The notes: a model not told the origin generated them from the sequence alone. Shown: positions 1-6,365, counted from the stretch's first letter. The stretch: 7,138 nt of DNA from Clostridiales bacterium UBA6363 (GCA_002438865.1 DJRJ01000117.1:1-7138), one strand, 5' to 3'. Numbers and translations are program-made.

Positions 1-214
1 CGAGCTTGTGACCTACCATATCTTCACTGATGAAAACCGGAACATGCTTTCTGCCGTCGTGTACAGCAATAGTATGACCTACCATTTCAGGGAATATAGT
101 CGACGATCTCGACCAGGTCTTTACAACCTTCTTTTCATTGGTTTCGTTCATTTTGTCAATTCTCGACATAAGGCGTTCTTCGACAAAAGGTCCCTTTTTA
201 AGTGATCTGCTCAT
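1..214 (-). CDS. rpsS: 30S ribosomal protein S19 (5' part of gene, truncated by window edge)
   Basis: S19 sits in the head of the small ribosomal subunit, next to S13, near the A site and the intersubunit bridges. The visible 71 codons begin [16 protein letters not shown] and contain [20 protein letters not shown] and [20 protein letters not shown], which are textbook S19 sequence. The family is about 92 residues, so roughly the last 20 residues lie beyond the window start. The ATG at 214-212 is chosen because AAGGAGGAA (222-230) lies just upstream at good spacing. The gene follows rplB after 23 bases, as in the canonical S10 operon, and is presumably co-transcribed with it. Nothing unusual is seen in the visible part. 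Confidence 0.97.
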   Translation of the reverse strand, partial: MSRSLKKGPFVEERLMSRIDKMNETNEKKVVKTWSRSSTIFPEMVGHTIAVHDGRKHVPVFISEDMVGHKL

Positions 215-237
215 TAAAACGTTCCTCCTTTCAACGA

Positions 238-1071
238 TTATTTATCGTTTCTTCTCTTAACGATAAACTTGTCTGTTCTGTTCTTGTGTTTTCTTGTCTT
301 AAGACCAAGAGCAGGCTTACCCCAAGGAGTAACAGGAGCAGGACGTCCGATAGGTGACTTACCTTCACCACCGCCGTGCGGATGGTCATTCGGGTTCATA
401 ACAACGCCTCGAACGGTCGGTCTCCAGCCCATATGACGTTTTCTGCCGGCTTTACCGATAGAAATGTTTTCATGCTGCTGATTTCCGATTATTCCTATTG
501 TAGCCTTACAGTCAAGGCGAACCATTCTTACTTCGCCGCTCGGAAGTCTTACCTGAGCATATCCGTTTTCCTTAGCCATAAGCTGAGCCGACGAACCTGC
601 CGTTCTTACGAGCTGAGCGCCCTTGCCGGGATATAATTCAATGTTGTGAATTAATGTACCGACCGGAATATCCTTGATGAACAGTGCGTTTCCGGGCTTA
701 ATATCTGCGCCCGTTCCCGAAACGACAACATCACCGTCTGTCAGTCCCAAAGGAGCAATGATATACGCTTTTTCGCCGTCCTCGTACTGAATGAGTGCGA
801 TGTTGGCTGTTCTGTTCGGATCGTACTCGATACCGATAACAGTTGCGTTCATGCCGTCTTTATTTCTCTTAAAGTCAATAATTCTGTACTTTCTTCTGTT
901 GCCGCCGCCTCTATGACGAACAGTAATTCTGCCGTATGAGTTTCTGCCCGCATTCTTTTTCTTTGTTGCAAGCAGTGAACGCTCCGGCGACTTCTTTGTA
1001 ACTTCAGCGAAGTCTGAAACCGTCATAAATCTTCTGGCAGGCGAAGTAGGATTATACTTTTTAATAGCCAT
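238..1071 (-). CDS. rplB: 50S ribosomal protein L2
   Basis: L2 is a primary 23S rRNA-binding protein, needed for joining of the subunits and for the peptidyl transferase centre. The product is 277 residues, the usual bacterial length. It starts [18 protein letters not shown] and contains the RNA-binding OB-fold region (about 40-125), the SH3-like region (about 130-200), and the conserved [12 protein letters not shown] segment. H230 and H232 lie in that segment, which in E. coli L2 carries the histidine linked to peptidyl transferase activity. The C-terminus is strongly basic ([12 protein letters not shown]), as expected. AAGGAGAG (1082-1089) precedes the ATG. The gene lies 26 bases after rplW and 23 before rpsS, in canonical operon order. 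Confidence 0.99.
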   Translation of the reverse strand: MAIKKYNPTSPARRFMTVSDFAEVTKKSPERSLLATKKKNAGRNSYGRITVRHRGGGNRRKYRIIDFKRNKDGMNATVIGIEYDPNRTANIALIQYEDGEKAYIIAPLGLTDGDVVVSGTGADIKPGNALFIKDIPVGTLIHNIELYPGKGAQLVRTAGSSAQLMAKENGYAQVRLPSGEVRMVRLDCKATIGIIGNQQHENISIGKAGRKRHMGWRPTVRGVVMNPNDHPHGGGEGKSPIGRPAPVTPWGKPALGLKTRKHKNRTDKFIVKRRNDK

Positions 1072-1097
1072 TATCCTTTACTCTCCTTATCTATAAA

Positions 1098-1400
1098 TTA
1101 CATATCGAAGAATTCGATTGTCTTGCTGTCCGGAGCCAGCGTTACGATAGCCTTTTTAAATGAAGCACGTCTGCCTTCATAGCGGCCCATTCTCTTAACT
1201 TTGCCAAGCATCTTAATTGTGTTTACCTTAGCAACCTTTACGCCGAACACTTCTTCAACAGCCTTCTTAACCTCAACCTTGTTTACGGTTACGGGAACCT
1301 TAAAGGTATACTTGTGAATTTCGTTGCCCTGTCTGTCGAAATACTGTTCCATACTGCGTTCCGTGATGACAGGTTCTCTCAAAATATCATATGAATTCAT
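1098..1400 (-). CDS. rplW: 50S ribosomal protein L23
   Basis: L23 lies at the mouth of the nascent-peptide exit tunnel and, in characterised bacteria, is the docking site for trigger factor and the signal recognition particle. The protein is 100 residues, normal for the family. Hallmarks are PVITERS near the N-terminus, the segment [20 protein letters not shown], then [11 protein letters not shown], and a basic loop ([18 protein letters not shown]) that reaches into 23S rRNA. The ATG shares one base with the rplD stop (TAATG). Its ribosome binding site GAGGAGGTG lies inside the rplD coding end, so translational coupling to L4 synthesis is likely (inference). Confidence 0.98.
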   Translation of the reverse strand: MNSYDILREPVITERSMEQYFDRQGNEIHKYTFKVPVTVNKVEVKKAVEEVFGVKVAKVNTIKMLGKVKRMGRYEGRRASFKKAIVTLAPDSKTIEFFDM

Positions 1401-2023
1401 TATGCAAGCACCTCCTCAATCTTTGCAACCGCATCCTTTGAAAGGATTACAACATTGTTGCTGAGAACATCGTATGTGTTAAGAGTACCAACGTGAGTCG
1501 GTGTAACACCCTTGATGTTTCTTGCCGATTTATAAACCTTCTCGTCAGCCTCTGCTGTTACGATAAGAGCTTTCTTATCAACCTCAAGACCCTTTAACAA
1601 AGCAGCGATTTTTGCTGTTTTGATTTCGTCAACCGTAAGGTCTTCGATTACATATATTTCGTATGCAGCATATTTAGCAGATAATGCGGACTTGATAGCA
1701 AGTCTCTTCATCTTCTTATTAATGCTGAATCTGTAGCTTCTGGGCTTGGGGCCTAAAGCTACGCCGCCGCCAACCCACTGCGGAGCACGGATACTTCCCT
1801 GTCTTGCACGGCCTGTACCCTTCTGTCTCCAAGGCTTAATGCCGCCGCCTCGAACTTCAGTACGAGTCTTTGTGCTCTGTGTGCCCTGGCGCTGATTTGC
1901 AAGATAGTTTACAACTACCTGGTGCAAAACTGAATTATTTACTTCAGCCGCAAAAATCGCATCGGATACTTCCATAGAACCGGTCTTTGCGCCTTCCATA
2001 TTATATAAAGCCACTGTAGCCAT
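1400..2023 (-). CDS. rplD: 50S ribosomal protein L4
   Basis: L4 binds 23S rRNA early in assembly, and its extended loop lines the narrowest part of the exit tunnel. In E. coli L4 is also the autogenous repressor of the S10 operon. The product is 207 residues from [11 protein letters not shown]. The tunnel loop runs about residues 45-97 and includes [20 protein letters not shown] and [13 protein letters not shown], where macrolide-resistance changes occur in other species; the sequence here looks wild type. An upstream in-frame ATG at 2044 would add 7 residues (MERRKYI) but is encoded across the strong site AAAGGAGGAA, so the ATG at 2023 is preferred. The gap to rplC is 30 bases. Whether this L4 regulates the operon cannot be read from sequence. 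Confidence 0.98.
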   Translation of the reverse strand: MATVALYNMEGAKTGSMEVSDAIFAAEVNNSVLHQVVVNYLANQRQGTQSTKTRTEVRGGGIKPWRQKGTGRARQGSIRAPQWVGGGVALGPKPRSYRFSINKKMKRLAIKSALSAKYAAYEIYVIEDLTVDEIKTAKIAALLKGLEVDKKALIVTAEADEKVYKSARNIKGVTPTHVGTLNTYDVLSNNVVILSKDAVAKIEEVLA

Positions 2024-2030
2024 TATATAT

Positions 2031-2040
2031 TTCCTCCTTT
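2031..2040 (-). promoter_or_regulatory. ribosome binding site deciding the rplD start
   Basis: AAAGGAGGAA lies 7 bases before the ATG at 2023. It would be inside the coding region if the longer start at 2044 were used, so it fixes the shorter L4 start. Confidence 0.85.
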
Positions 2041-2053
2041 CCAATAACCTCGA

Positions 2054-2680
2054 TTATGCTTTAACGCCGTTTCTGATTGTTACAAGGCCGCCCTTGCTTC
2101 CCGGTACCGCACCCTTAACAAGAATCAGATTCTGTTCTGCGTCAACTTTTACAACCTCTAAGTTCTGGATCGTTACCTTTTCAACACCCATATGTCCCGG
2201 AAGAACCTTGCCCTTTAAGACACGTCCCGGATTTGAACACATACCGAGTGAACCGGAAACTCTCTGTGATTTTGAACCGTGAGTCATAGGTCCTCTGTGA
2301 AGACCGTGCTTCATCGGGCCGGCAAAGCCTTTACCCTTTGAAATACCGCTTACGTCAACCTTTTCTCCGGCTGCGAAAATGTCAGCCTTGATTTCATCGC
2401 CAACGTTGAGTGATGAACAATCATCGAGTCTGAACTCTCTGACATACTTTTTATTGGCAGTGTTTGCCTTTTTGAAATGACCCAACTGCGGTTTGTTAAG
2501 ATGCTTGTCTTTAACTTCGCCGTAGCCAACCTGAACAGCTTCGTATCCGTCCGTTTCAACAGTCTTTTTCTGTGTAACGACACAGGGACCTGCCATAATA
2601 ACGGTTACCGGAACAACAACTCCGCCTTCAGCAAAGATCTGAGTCATGCCGATCTTTGTTCCTAAAATTGCTTTCTCCAT
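2054..2680 (-). CDS. rplC: 50S ribosomal protein L3
   Basis: L3 is an early assembly protein of the large subunit whose central loop reaches close to the peptidyl transferase centre. The product is 208 residues, normal for the family, and opens [16 protein letters not shown], the standard L3 N-terminus. The long central extension (about 115-165) includes [31 protein letters not shown] and [24 protein letters not shown] sits about 8 bases upstream of the ATG. The gene follows rpsJ after an 80-base gap, the longest inside this operon, which contains two hairpins listed separately. The Met-Cys in [11 protein letters not shown] replaces the glutamine that is methylated in E. coli L3, so that modification is not expected here (inference). 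Confidence 0.98.
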   Translation of the reverse strand: MEKAILGTKIGMTQIFAEGGVVVPVTVIMAGPCVVTQKKTVETDGYEAVQVGYGEVKDKHLNKPQLGHFKKANTANKKYVREFRLDDCSSLNVGDEIKADIFAAGEKVDVSGISKGKGFAGPMKHGLHRGPMTHGSKSQRVSGSLGMCSNPGRVLKGKVLPGHMGVEKVTIQNLEVVKVDAEQNLILVKGAVPGSKGGLVTIRNGVKA

Positions 2681-2707
2681 GAGAAAATTCCTCCCTTTCA
2701 GTTATTG

Positions 2708-2725
2708 GTTTCCCTTGTGGGAAAC
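2708..2725 (-). other. hairpin just upstream of the rplC ribosome binding site
   Basis: On the transcribed strand GTTTCCC and GGGAAAC form a perfect 7-bp stem with an ACAA loop. No T-run follows, so it is not a typical intrinsic terminator. It ends about 13 bases before the rplC ribosome binding site, where it could tune translation or act as an RNA processing or stabilising structure (inference). Confidence 0.6.
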
Positions 2726-2731
2726 TTGACC

Positions 2732-2759
2732 TGCATCATAGTCAAAAACGACTACTGCA
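2732..2759 (-). other. imperfect hairpin directly after the rpsJ stop
   Basis: TAGTC and GACTA form a 5-bp stem around a six-base, T-rich loop (GTTTTT). An outer TGCA/TGCA pair lies across an asymmetric internal loop (1 against 3 bases). It starts right after the rpsJ stop and precedes the second hairpin at 2708-2725. Stability is modest, so this is a possible rather than a proven structure. Confidence 0.4.
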
Positions 2760-2760
2760 C

Positions 2761-3075
2761 TTATTTCTGGATAACATCGATTTCCACGCCTGCGGGAAGA
2801 TCTATTTTAACAAGAGCTTCCATTGTCTTAGCGCCCGGAACAACAATGTCGATCAATCTTTTGTGAGTTCTTCTTTCGAACTGCTCACGAGAATCCTTGT
2901 ACTTATGAACCGCTCTCAAGATCGTGATTATTTCCTTATCTGTCGGAAGCGGAATAGGACCTGAAACTTTAGCGCCTGTTCTCTTTGCGATTTCAACGAT
3001 CTTTTCAGCACTCTGATCAAGCACAACGTGATCATAAGCCTTTAATTTGATTCTGATTTTCTGGTTTGCTGCCAT
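2761..3075 (-). CDS. rpsJ: 30S ribosomal protein S10 (NusE)
   Basis: S10 is part of the 30S head. As NusE it pairs with NusB in the transcription antitermination complex. The product is 104 residues, the usual length, starting [20 protein letters not shown]. It contains [16 protein letters not shown] and the extended loop segment [20 protein letters not shown], both diagnostic of S10. The open frame continues upstream for 50 more codons (from an ATG at 3225), but that stretch runs through a terminator hairpin and leader RNA. The ATG at 3075 has AAGGAGGG 7 bases upstream and gives a normal S10. It is the first gene of the S10 operon, controlled from the promoter at 3478-3506 through a long leader. 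Confidence 0.98.
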   Translation of the reverse strand: MAANQKIRIKLKAYDHVVLDQSAEKIVEIAKRTGAKVSGPIPLPTDKEIITILRAVHKYKDSREQFERRTHKRLIDIVVPGAKTMEALVKIDLPAGVEIDVIQK

Positions 3076-3082
3076 ACTTTTT

Positions 3083-3090
3083 CCCTCCTT
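3083..3090 (-). promoter_or_regulatory. ribosome binding site deciding the rpsJ start
   Basis: AAGGAGGG is a near-perfect Shine-Dalgarno sequence 7 bases before the ATG at 3075. It excludes the 50-codon longer frame as the true S10 start. Confidence 0.9.
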
Positions 3091-3169
3091 ATTTGAAATA
3101 GTGTTGTACTCTGCACGACAGCGCCTTAGAGAAAATTGCACACACCGCCGGGCGTTTCGCACCGCCCTC

Positions 3170-3201
3170 AAAATAAAACCCGAAAATAATCTATTTTCGG
3201 G
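3170..3201 (-). terminator. intrinsic terminator inside the rpsJ leader (attenuator)
   Basis: CCCGAAAATA and TATTTTCGGG form a perfect 10-bp stem with a 3-base loop, followed on the transcribed strand by TTTTATTTT. It lies about 100 bases before the rpsJ start and about 270 bases after the predicted start of transcription, with no convincing promoter between it and rpsJ. It would therefore terminate the S10 operon transcript unless overcome. An upstream copy of CGAAAAT (3213-3219) could pair with the 3' arm (ATTTTCG) instead, giving a possible alternative fold. Confidence 0.75.
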
Positions 3202-3477
3202 CAGTAAAGTCAATTTTCGCCGCATTCCTCCTCTGAGCCAAAGCCGTACCTTGCGTTCCGATGCATCTTAATTCAGACCGCAAAACGCCCATACCGCCGC
3301 ATTGCCGCAGTCCGAGCCTCTTTGACGTTTACCCTTTTCACACAGGAGAAAAGAGCAGAAGAACAGTGTAGCGTGACTGTCGCCCGATTTCACGAATCGG
3401 ACATTCTCCACGGAAAAACCGGCTGTAATAAGCCGCAACCTCCCGCTTCATCGTTTGTCAAGTGTCACAACAGTAAT

Positions 3478-3506
3478 ATTATACAGTAATTGACACGATT
3501 TTGCAA
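3478..3506 (-). promoter_or_regulatory. sigma-A type promoter of the S10 operon
   Basis: The -35 box TTGCAA (3501-3506) and the perfect -10 box TATAAT (3478-3483) are separated by exactly 17 bases. Transcription would begin near 3471. Very AT-rich DNA with A- and T-runs lies directly upstream (3507-3590), as expected for an UP element at a strong ribosomal-protein promoter. Confidence 0.85.
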
Positions 3507-3536
3507 GCTTTTTTACAAAAAAAATTCATTTATTTT

Positions 3537-3575
3537 TAAACAAAATTTAAGAAATTTTTATATAAATTTTGTTTA
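3537..3575. repeat. 13-bp AT-rich perfect inverted repeat upstream of the S10 promoter
   Basis: TAAACAAAATTTA (3537-3549) and TAAATTTTGTTTA (3563-3575) are perfect inverted copies with a 13-base spacer. The repeat sits about 30 bases beyond the -35 box, between the terminator of the lysine operon and the S10 promoter. Part of it may act as UP element. The symmetry could equally mark a protein-binding site or a weak AT hairpin. Confidence 0.6.
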
Positions 3576-3595
3576 TTTTTACCCGTGTTTTTAAG

Positions 3596-3636
3596 CAAAA
3601 ATAATGCGGTGCTGTTTGATACAGCACCGCATTATT
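3596..3636 (-). terminator. intrinsic terminator of the lysine transport operon
   Basis: AATAATGCGGTGCTG and CAGCACCGCATTATT form a perfect 15-bp stem with a 7-base loop, followed on the transcribed strand by a T-run and GC. It begins 1 base after the stop codon of the ATPase gene, closing the operon and insulating the S10 promoter from it. Confidence 0.93.
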
Positions 3637-3637
3637 C

Positions 3638-4375
3638 TTATTGGTTCATAAATCTTGATAAAAATGCCTGTGTTTCGGGCTTTTTCGGCGAGGTGAATAT
3701 TTCCTCGGGCGTACCTTCTTCACAGATGACGCCGTCGTTCATAAACACGACATGATTTGAAACATCACGGGCAAAAGCCATTTCGTGCGTTACAATTATC
3801 ATTGTAAGTCCCTCTTTGGCAATGTTCTTTATAACCTCGAGAACTTCTCCGACCATCTGCGGGTCGAGCGCCGAGGTCGGCTCGTCAAACAGGATTACAT
3901 CGGGTTTCATCGCAAGCGCACGGGCAATTGCCACACGCTGTTTCTGACCGCCAGAAAGCTGTCTGGGTTTAGCATTGATGTACGGAGCCATTCCTACCTT
4001 TTCAAGATAGTACATAGCCTCTTTTTTCGCCGTTTCCTTATCGGCTTTGAGGACTTTTCTCTGTCCTACCATACAGTTTTTCAAAACCGTCATATTCTCA
4101 AACAGGTTAAAGCTCTGGAAAACCATCTCAACCTTTGACCTGTATGCGGCAATCTTTTTTGTTTCAAGAATATTCTTACCTTTATATATTATCTCGCCGC
4201 CGGTCGGTTCCTCAAGCAGATTGATGCATCTGAGCATTGTGGATTTTCCCGATCCCGATGAGCCTATTATACAGGTAACGTCACCGTGATTTACAGAGAA
4301 ATTTATATCCTTTAAAACCTCGTTCTCGCCGAAGCTTTTCTTAAGACCTTTTACTTCTATTATCTTCTCGCTCAT
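3638..4375 (-). CDS. polar amino acid (predicted lysine) ABC transporter, ATP-binding protein
   Basis: This cytoplasmic ATPase powers import by the neighbouring permease. The 245-residue protein matches the GlnQ/HisP/ArtP family in length and has every catalytic motif: Walker [10 protein letters not shown] (38-46), Q-loop Gln87 in VFQSFNLF, signature LSGGQKQR (140-147), Walker B VILFDE (160-165), D-loop SALD (168-171), and switch His197 in VTHEM. The ATG overlaps the permease stop by four bases (ATGA), with GAGGAGGG just upstream inside the permease gene, so the two are translationally coupled. It is the last gene of the operon and is followed at once by a terminator. The lysine specificity is inferred from the riboswitch, not from this subunit. 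Confidence 0.96.
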   Translation of the reverse strand: MSEKIIEVKGLKKSFGENEVLKDINFSVNHGDVTCIIGSSGSGKSTMLRCINLLEEPTGGEIIYKGKNILETKKIAAYRSKVEMVFQSFNLFENMTVLKNCMVGQRKVLKADKETAKKEAMYYLEKVGMAPYINAKPRQLSGGQKQRVAIARALAMKPDVILFDEPTSALDPQMVGEVLEVIKNIAKEGLTMIIVTHEMAFARDVSNHVVFMNDGVICEEGTPEEIFTSPKKPETQAFLSRFMNQ

Positions 4376-5142
4376 CTTGCGCCCTCCTCTGCCGTGAAGC
4401 TCTCGTCGGGCATGGTTGACGAATGATGTATTATGTAAGTAGCAGATCCGTCAATCTTACGTTCTATGAACTTCAGTATTCTTGTTATGGTAAACGTCAG
4501 TATGAAATAGATAACGCACGCAACCACATATGTTTCAAATATAGACCATGTCATTTTTGAAATCTTTGCCGTAAAGAAATACAGCTCCGTTACGCCTATA
4601 ACGTTAAGCACTGACGTATCTTTTATATTAATGACAAACTCATTGCTTATCGCAGGCAGAATATTACGCATAGTCTGCGGTACGACAACGCACATCATTG
4701 TCTGCCAATGGCTCATACCGATAGAGTATGCGCCCTCGAACTGACCCTTGTCTATCGAAATAATACCTCCACGCACAATCTCTGCCATATATGCGCCCGT
4801 GTTTATGGACACGATAAAAATGCCGGCAGGGATAAGCGGCAGAGTTTCTCCGCCATTCATAAATGCATAGCCCCAGAAAATAACCATTGATTGTACCATC
4901 ATAGGCGTTCCTCTGAACACTTCAACATATATGCTGATAATCACATTTACGATTTTTAAAAGAACTCTCACAAACGGATTTTTCGATTTCGGAATAGTTC
5001 TGATTATTCCAGTAATAAGACCTATTACAAGACCTATAAGCGTTCCGGCAAGGGCGATAAGCATTGTATAGCCTATACCCTGCAGAAAAAATCCCTTATA
5101 TTTAACTGTTATATTTAATACTTCACTTAAAAACTTACCCAT
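4372..5142 (-). CDS. polar amino acid (predicted lysine) ABC transporter, permease
   Basis: This integral membrane subunit of the HisM/HisQ/ArtQ type (binding-protein-dependent transport inner membrane domain) forms the import channel. Of 256 residues, hydrophobic segments lie near 20-48, 60-75, 82-95, 100-118 and 203-222. The family segment [10 protein letters not shown] (75-84) is present, and the EAA loop that contacts the ATPase spans about 121-142 ([20 protein letters not shown]). A hydrophilic tail of about 30 residues follows the last membrane segment. The gene starts 10 bases after the binding-protein stop; the nearest Shine-Dalgarno-like GGAGA is 14 bases from the ATG, rather far, so expression may rely on coupling. 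It overlaps the ATPase gene by 4 bases. It may act as a homodimer, because the operon has only one permease gene. Confidence 0.95.
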   Translation of the reverse strand: MGKFLSEVLNITVKYKGFFLQGIGYTMLIALAGTLIGLVIGLITGIIRTIPKSKNPFVRVLLKIVNVIISIYVEVFRGTPMMVQSMVIFWGYAFMNGGETLPLIPAGIFIVSINTGAYMAEIVRGGIISIDKGQFEGAYSIGMSHWQTMMCVVVPQTMRNILPAISNEFVINIKDTSVLNVIGVTELYFFTAKISKMTWSIFETYVVACVIYFILTFTITRILKFIERKIDGSATYIIHHSSTMPDESFTAEEGAR

Positions 5143-5152
5143 AGTTTTTCAA

Positions 5153-5998
5153 TTATTCTCCATCAGCCGGCGCTATCTTAACCATTTCCGACATAAGCTC
5201 TTTCTGAGCATCTTCGTCAAAGCCTTCCAGTGCGCCGTTTATCTTATCCTTAAGTTCCGAACCCTTCTTAACGCCGACAGCTATGCTTACATCGTCATCG
5301 GCAACCTTAAATCCCGTATCGTTGTTCTTTAATGCCACATAGCTGTATGCGGGGTCTTCGATTACTGCCATTGCGGTAGGTTCTTCCGCAACGTAACCGT
5401 CGATTGTTCCTGCACCGAGAGCTATGAACATTGTCGAGAAGTCCGCAAGCTCGCTTACCTGTGCCTTTGTCTGTGACGAAAGAGCGTCGAGGTGGAATGT
5501 TCCCGACTGTGCGGCAATCTTCTTGCCGTCAAGGTCTGCGATAGTCTTAACGTCCGAAAGAGCGCCCTTCTTTGTTACTATAACAAGGTTTGAAGTATAG
5601 TAGTTGTTTGAGAAGTCTATCTTTTCTTTTCTTTCGGCTGTCGGACTCATACCTGCTATAATCATATCAAGATTTCCCGACTGAACGCCCGGAATAAGGC
5701 TGTCCCACTCATACGAATATATTTCAAGCTTTTTGCCGAGAGCGTCCGCAATCTTCTGTGCAACCTGAACGTCGTAACCGTTTGTGTACATATTATCCAC
5801 ATTCTTGATAGCGATTGCGCCGTTTGAATCGTCTGCCTGCGACCAGTTGTACGGAGCATAGTTACATTCCATACCTACGCGAAGTACATCGCTCGCCGTC
5901 TGTGTGTTTTGTGTGTCGTTTGTTTCTGTCTTTGAACCGCAAGCAGCCATGCTCATCATCAATGCGGAAGCCAGTAAAACCGAGATCAACTTTTTCAT
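5153..5998 (-). CDS. lysine (predicted) ABC transporter substrate-binding lipoprotein
   Basis: This extracellular lipid-anchored receptor captures the amino acid and delivers it to the permease. The 281-residue product has a lipoprotein signal: basic MKK, a hydrophobic stretch, and SMAAC with the predicted lipidated Cys20, then a polar linker. The mature part is family 3 solute-binding protein (LAO/HisJ/GlnH fold): LRVGMECNYAPYNW at 39-52, GYDVQVAQKIADALGKKLE, IPGVQSGNLDMIIAGMSPTAERKEKIDFS with Arg123 in the position that usually binds the substrate carboxylate, and AAQSGTFH at 162-169. An acidic GYVAEEP segment (201-207) lies near where the amino-group ligand acid is expected. ATG 5998 is preferred over GTG 6010, which overlaps the ribosome binding site. 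First gene of the riboswitch-controlled operon. Confidence 0.95.
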   Translation of the reverse strand: MKKLISVLLASALMMSMAACGSKTETNDTQNTQTASDVLRVGMECNYAPYNWSQADDSNGAIAIKNVDNMYTNGYDVQVAQKIADALGKKLEIYSYEWDSLIPGVQSGNLDMIIAGMSPTAERKEKIDFSNNYYTSNLVIVTKKGALSDVKTIADLDGKKIAAQSGTFHLDALSSQTKAQVSELADFSTMFIALGAGTIDGYVAEEPTAMAVIEDPAYSYVALKNNDTGFKVADDDVSIAVGVKKGSELKDKINGALEGFDEDAQKELMSEMVKIAPADGE

Positions 5999-6006
5999 AA
6001 AAAATA

Positions 6007-6012
6007 CCACCT
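6007..6012 (-). promoter_or_regulatory. ribosome binding site deciding the binding-protein start
   Basis: AGGTGG lies 8 bases before the ATG at 5998. The alternative GTG at 6010 is part of this site, so the shorter start, which gives a standard MKK lipoprotein signal, is preferred. Confidence 0.75.
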
Positions 6013-6034
6013 TTTTTTAATTTTTTGTATTAAG

Positions 6035-6081
6035 CAAAAAATAAGACCATGTACGCTTCATAGTCAAAACGTACACGGTCT
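6035..6081 (-). terminator. riboswitch-controlled intrinsic terminator
   Basis: AGACCGTGTACG and CGTACATGGTCT form a 12-bp stem with one G-U pair and a 14-base loop, followed by TATTTTTT on the transcribed strand. It sits between the lysine aptamer and the first gene, as expected for an OFF switch acting by premature termination. A competing 8-bp pairing between CGTAGTTA (6108-6115, overlapping the 3' strand of P1) and TGACTATG in the terminator loop (6059-6066) could be the antiterminator (inference). Confidence 0.92.
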
Positions 6082-6108
6082 GAAAACTCTTCCGAACCAA
6101 ATACTCAT

Positions 6109-6282
6109 AACTACGGATAGCGCTTCACAATTGTGACAGTCTGCAACATATTCTGCTGCAACCCAACGTCGGACTCACAGGCAGTAAGTCAAACATTTCG
6201 GCGGTATTTCCTTTCGGGCGGTTCGGACTGCCTGTCCTCATGAACCGACTTAATAATAAGTACCGCGCCTCTACCATTAGTT
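6109..6282 (-). ncRNA. lysine riboswitch aptamer (L box)
   Basis: The RNA carries the lysine-class core in order: GGTAGAGGCGC, then CGCCGAA, then GACTGTCAC and GAAGCGCTATC. Helix P1 forms between AACTA..GGTAG (6271-6282) and CTATC..TAGTT (6109-6120). The P2 arm has CGGTTC/GAACCG and GGAC/GTCC stems. The P3 arm uses GACT/AGTC. P4 pairs TGCAGCA with TGTTGCA, and P5 is TCAC/GTGA. The L2 loop AGGCAG (6228-6233) is exactly complementary to the L3 loop CTGCCT (6179-6184), matching the kissing interaction known for this class. L-lysine binding should stabilise P1 and permit the downstream terminator, lowering transporter expression. Confidence 0.95.
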
Positions 6283-6336
6283 GCTTAAAAACAAATGTAA
6301 TTTTATTATTTAACAGTTTCAACCTGTTATGTATGC

Positions 6337-6365
6337 ATTATCTCACAATTTTTCGGAATTGTCAA
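6337..6365 (-). promoter_or_regulatory. sigma-A type promoter of the lysine transport operon
   Basis: A perfect -35 box TTGACA (6360-6365) and a -10 box GATAAT (6337-6342) are spaced by 17 bases, with a TGA extended -10 element directly before the -10 box. Transcription would start near 6330, about 48 bases before the riboswitch P1. It lies in the gap after the hydrolase gene, so the transport operon has its own promoter. Confidence 0.88.

Larger units (their letters stand above)
3076..3471 (-). ncRNA. long structured 5' leader of the S10 operon (candidate ribosomal-protein leader/attenuator)
   Basis: About 395 untranslated bases separate the predicted start of transcription (near 3471) from rpsJ. 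In transcription order they hold: a long hairpin at 3411-3445 with core CGGCT/AGCCG; a 6-bp hairpin CCGATT/AATCGG at 3384-3400 with outer TGT/ACA pairs; an alternative ACAGT/ACTGT hairpin (3363-3380) that competes for the same ACA; an 8-bp hairpin at 3332-3355; and a 5+5-bp hairpin at 3251-3283 (TTGCG/CGCAA outside, TCTGA/TCGGA inside). Then come the terminator at 3170-3201 and a GGGCG/CGCCC hairpin at 3150-3167. No open reading frame with a sensible ribosome binding site was found in it. Leaders that sense a ribosomal protein are known for many such operons; which protein, if any, binds here is unknown. Confidence 0.6.

Noticed and set aside
376..636. Plus-strand open frame inside rplB and similar plus-strand frames elsewhere
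   Set aside because: They are antisense to well-identified ribosomal or transporter genes, with no homology or ribosome binding sites.
2024..2044. Longer L4 start adding MERRKYI
   Set aside because: The added codons are the ribosome binding site itself, and L4 normally begins at the MATVALYN methionine.
3076..3225. In-frame 50-codon N-terminal extension of S10 starting [12 protein letters not shown]
   Set aside because: It passes through the terminator hairpin and leader, makes S10 far longer than the family, and the ATG at 3075 has an ideal ribosome binding site. The GAGGAGGA before the upstream ATG is too close to it to work well.
3438..3443. GGGAGG Shine-Dalgarno-like site early in the rpsJ leader, suggesting a leader peptide
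   Set aside because: No start codon follows at usable spacing; the sequence is better explained as part of the first hairpin.
5999..6010. GTG start for the binding protein (MVFFMKK)
   Set aside because: The GTG overlaps the AGGTGG ribosome binding site, and the ATG at 5998 gives a standard lipoprotein signal.
6109..6282. T-box or SAM riboswitch as the identity of the leader RNA
   Set aside because: No T-box GGUGGNACCGCG-type sequence or S-box core is present. The lysine-class core and L2-L3 kissing complement are.
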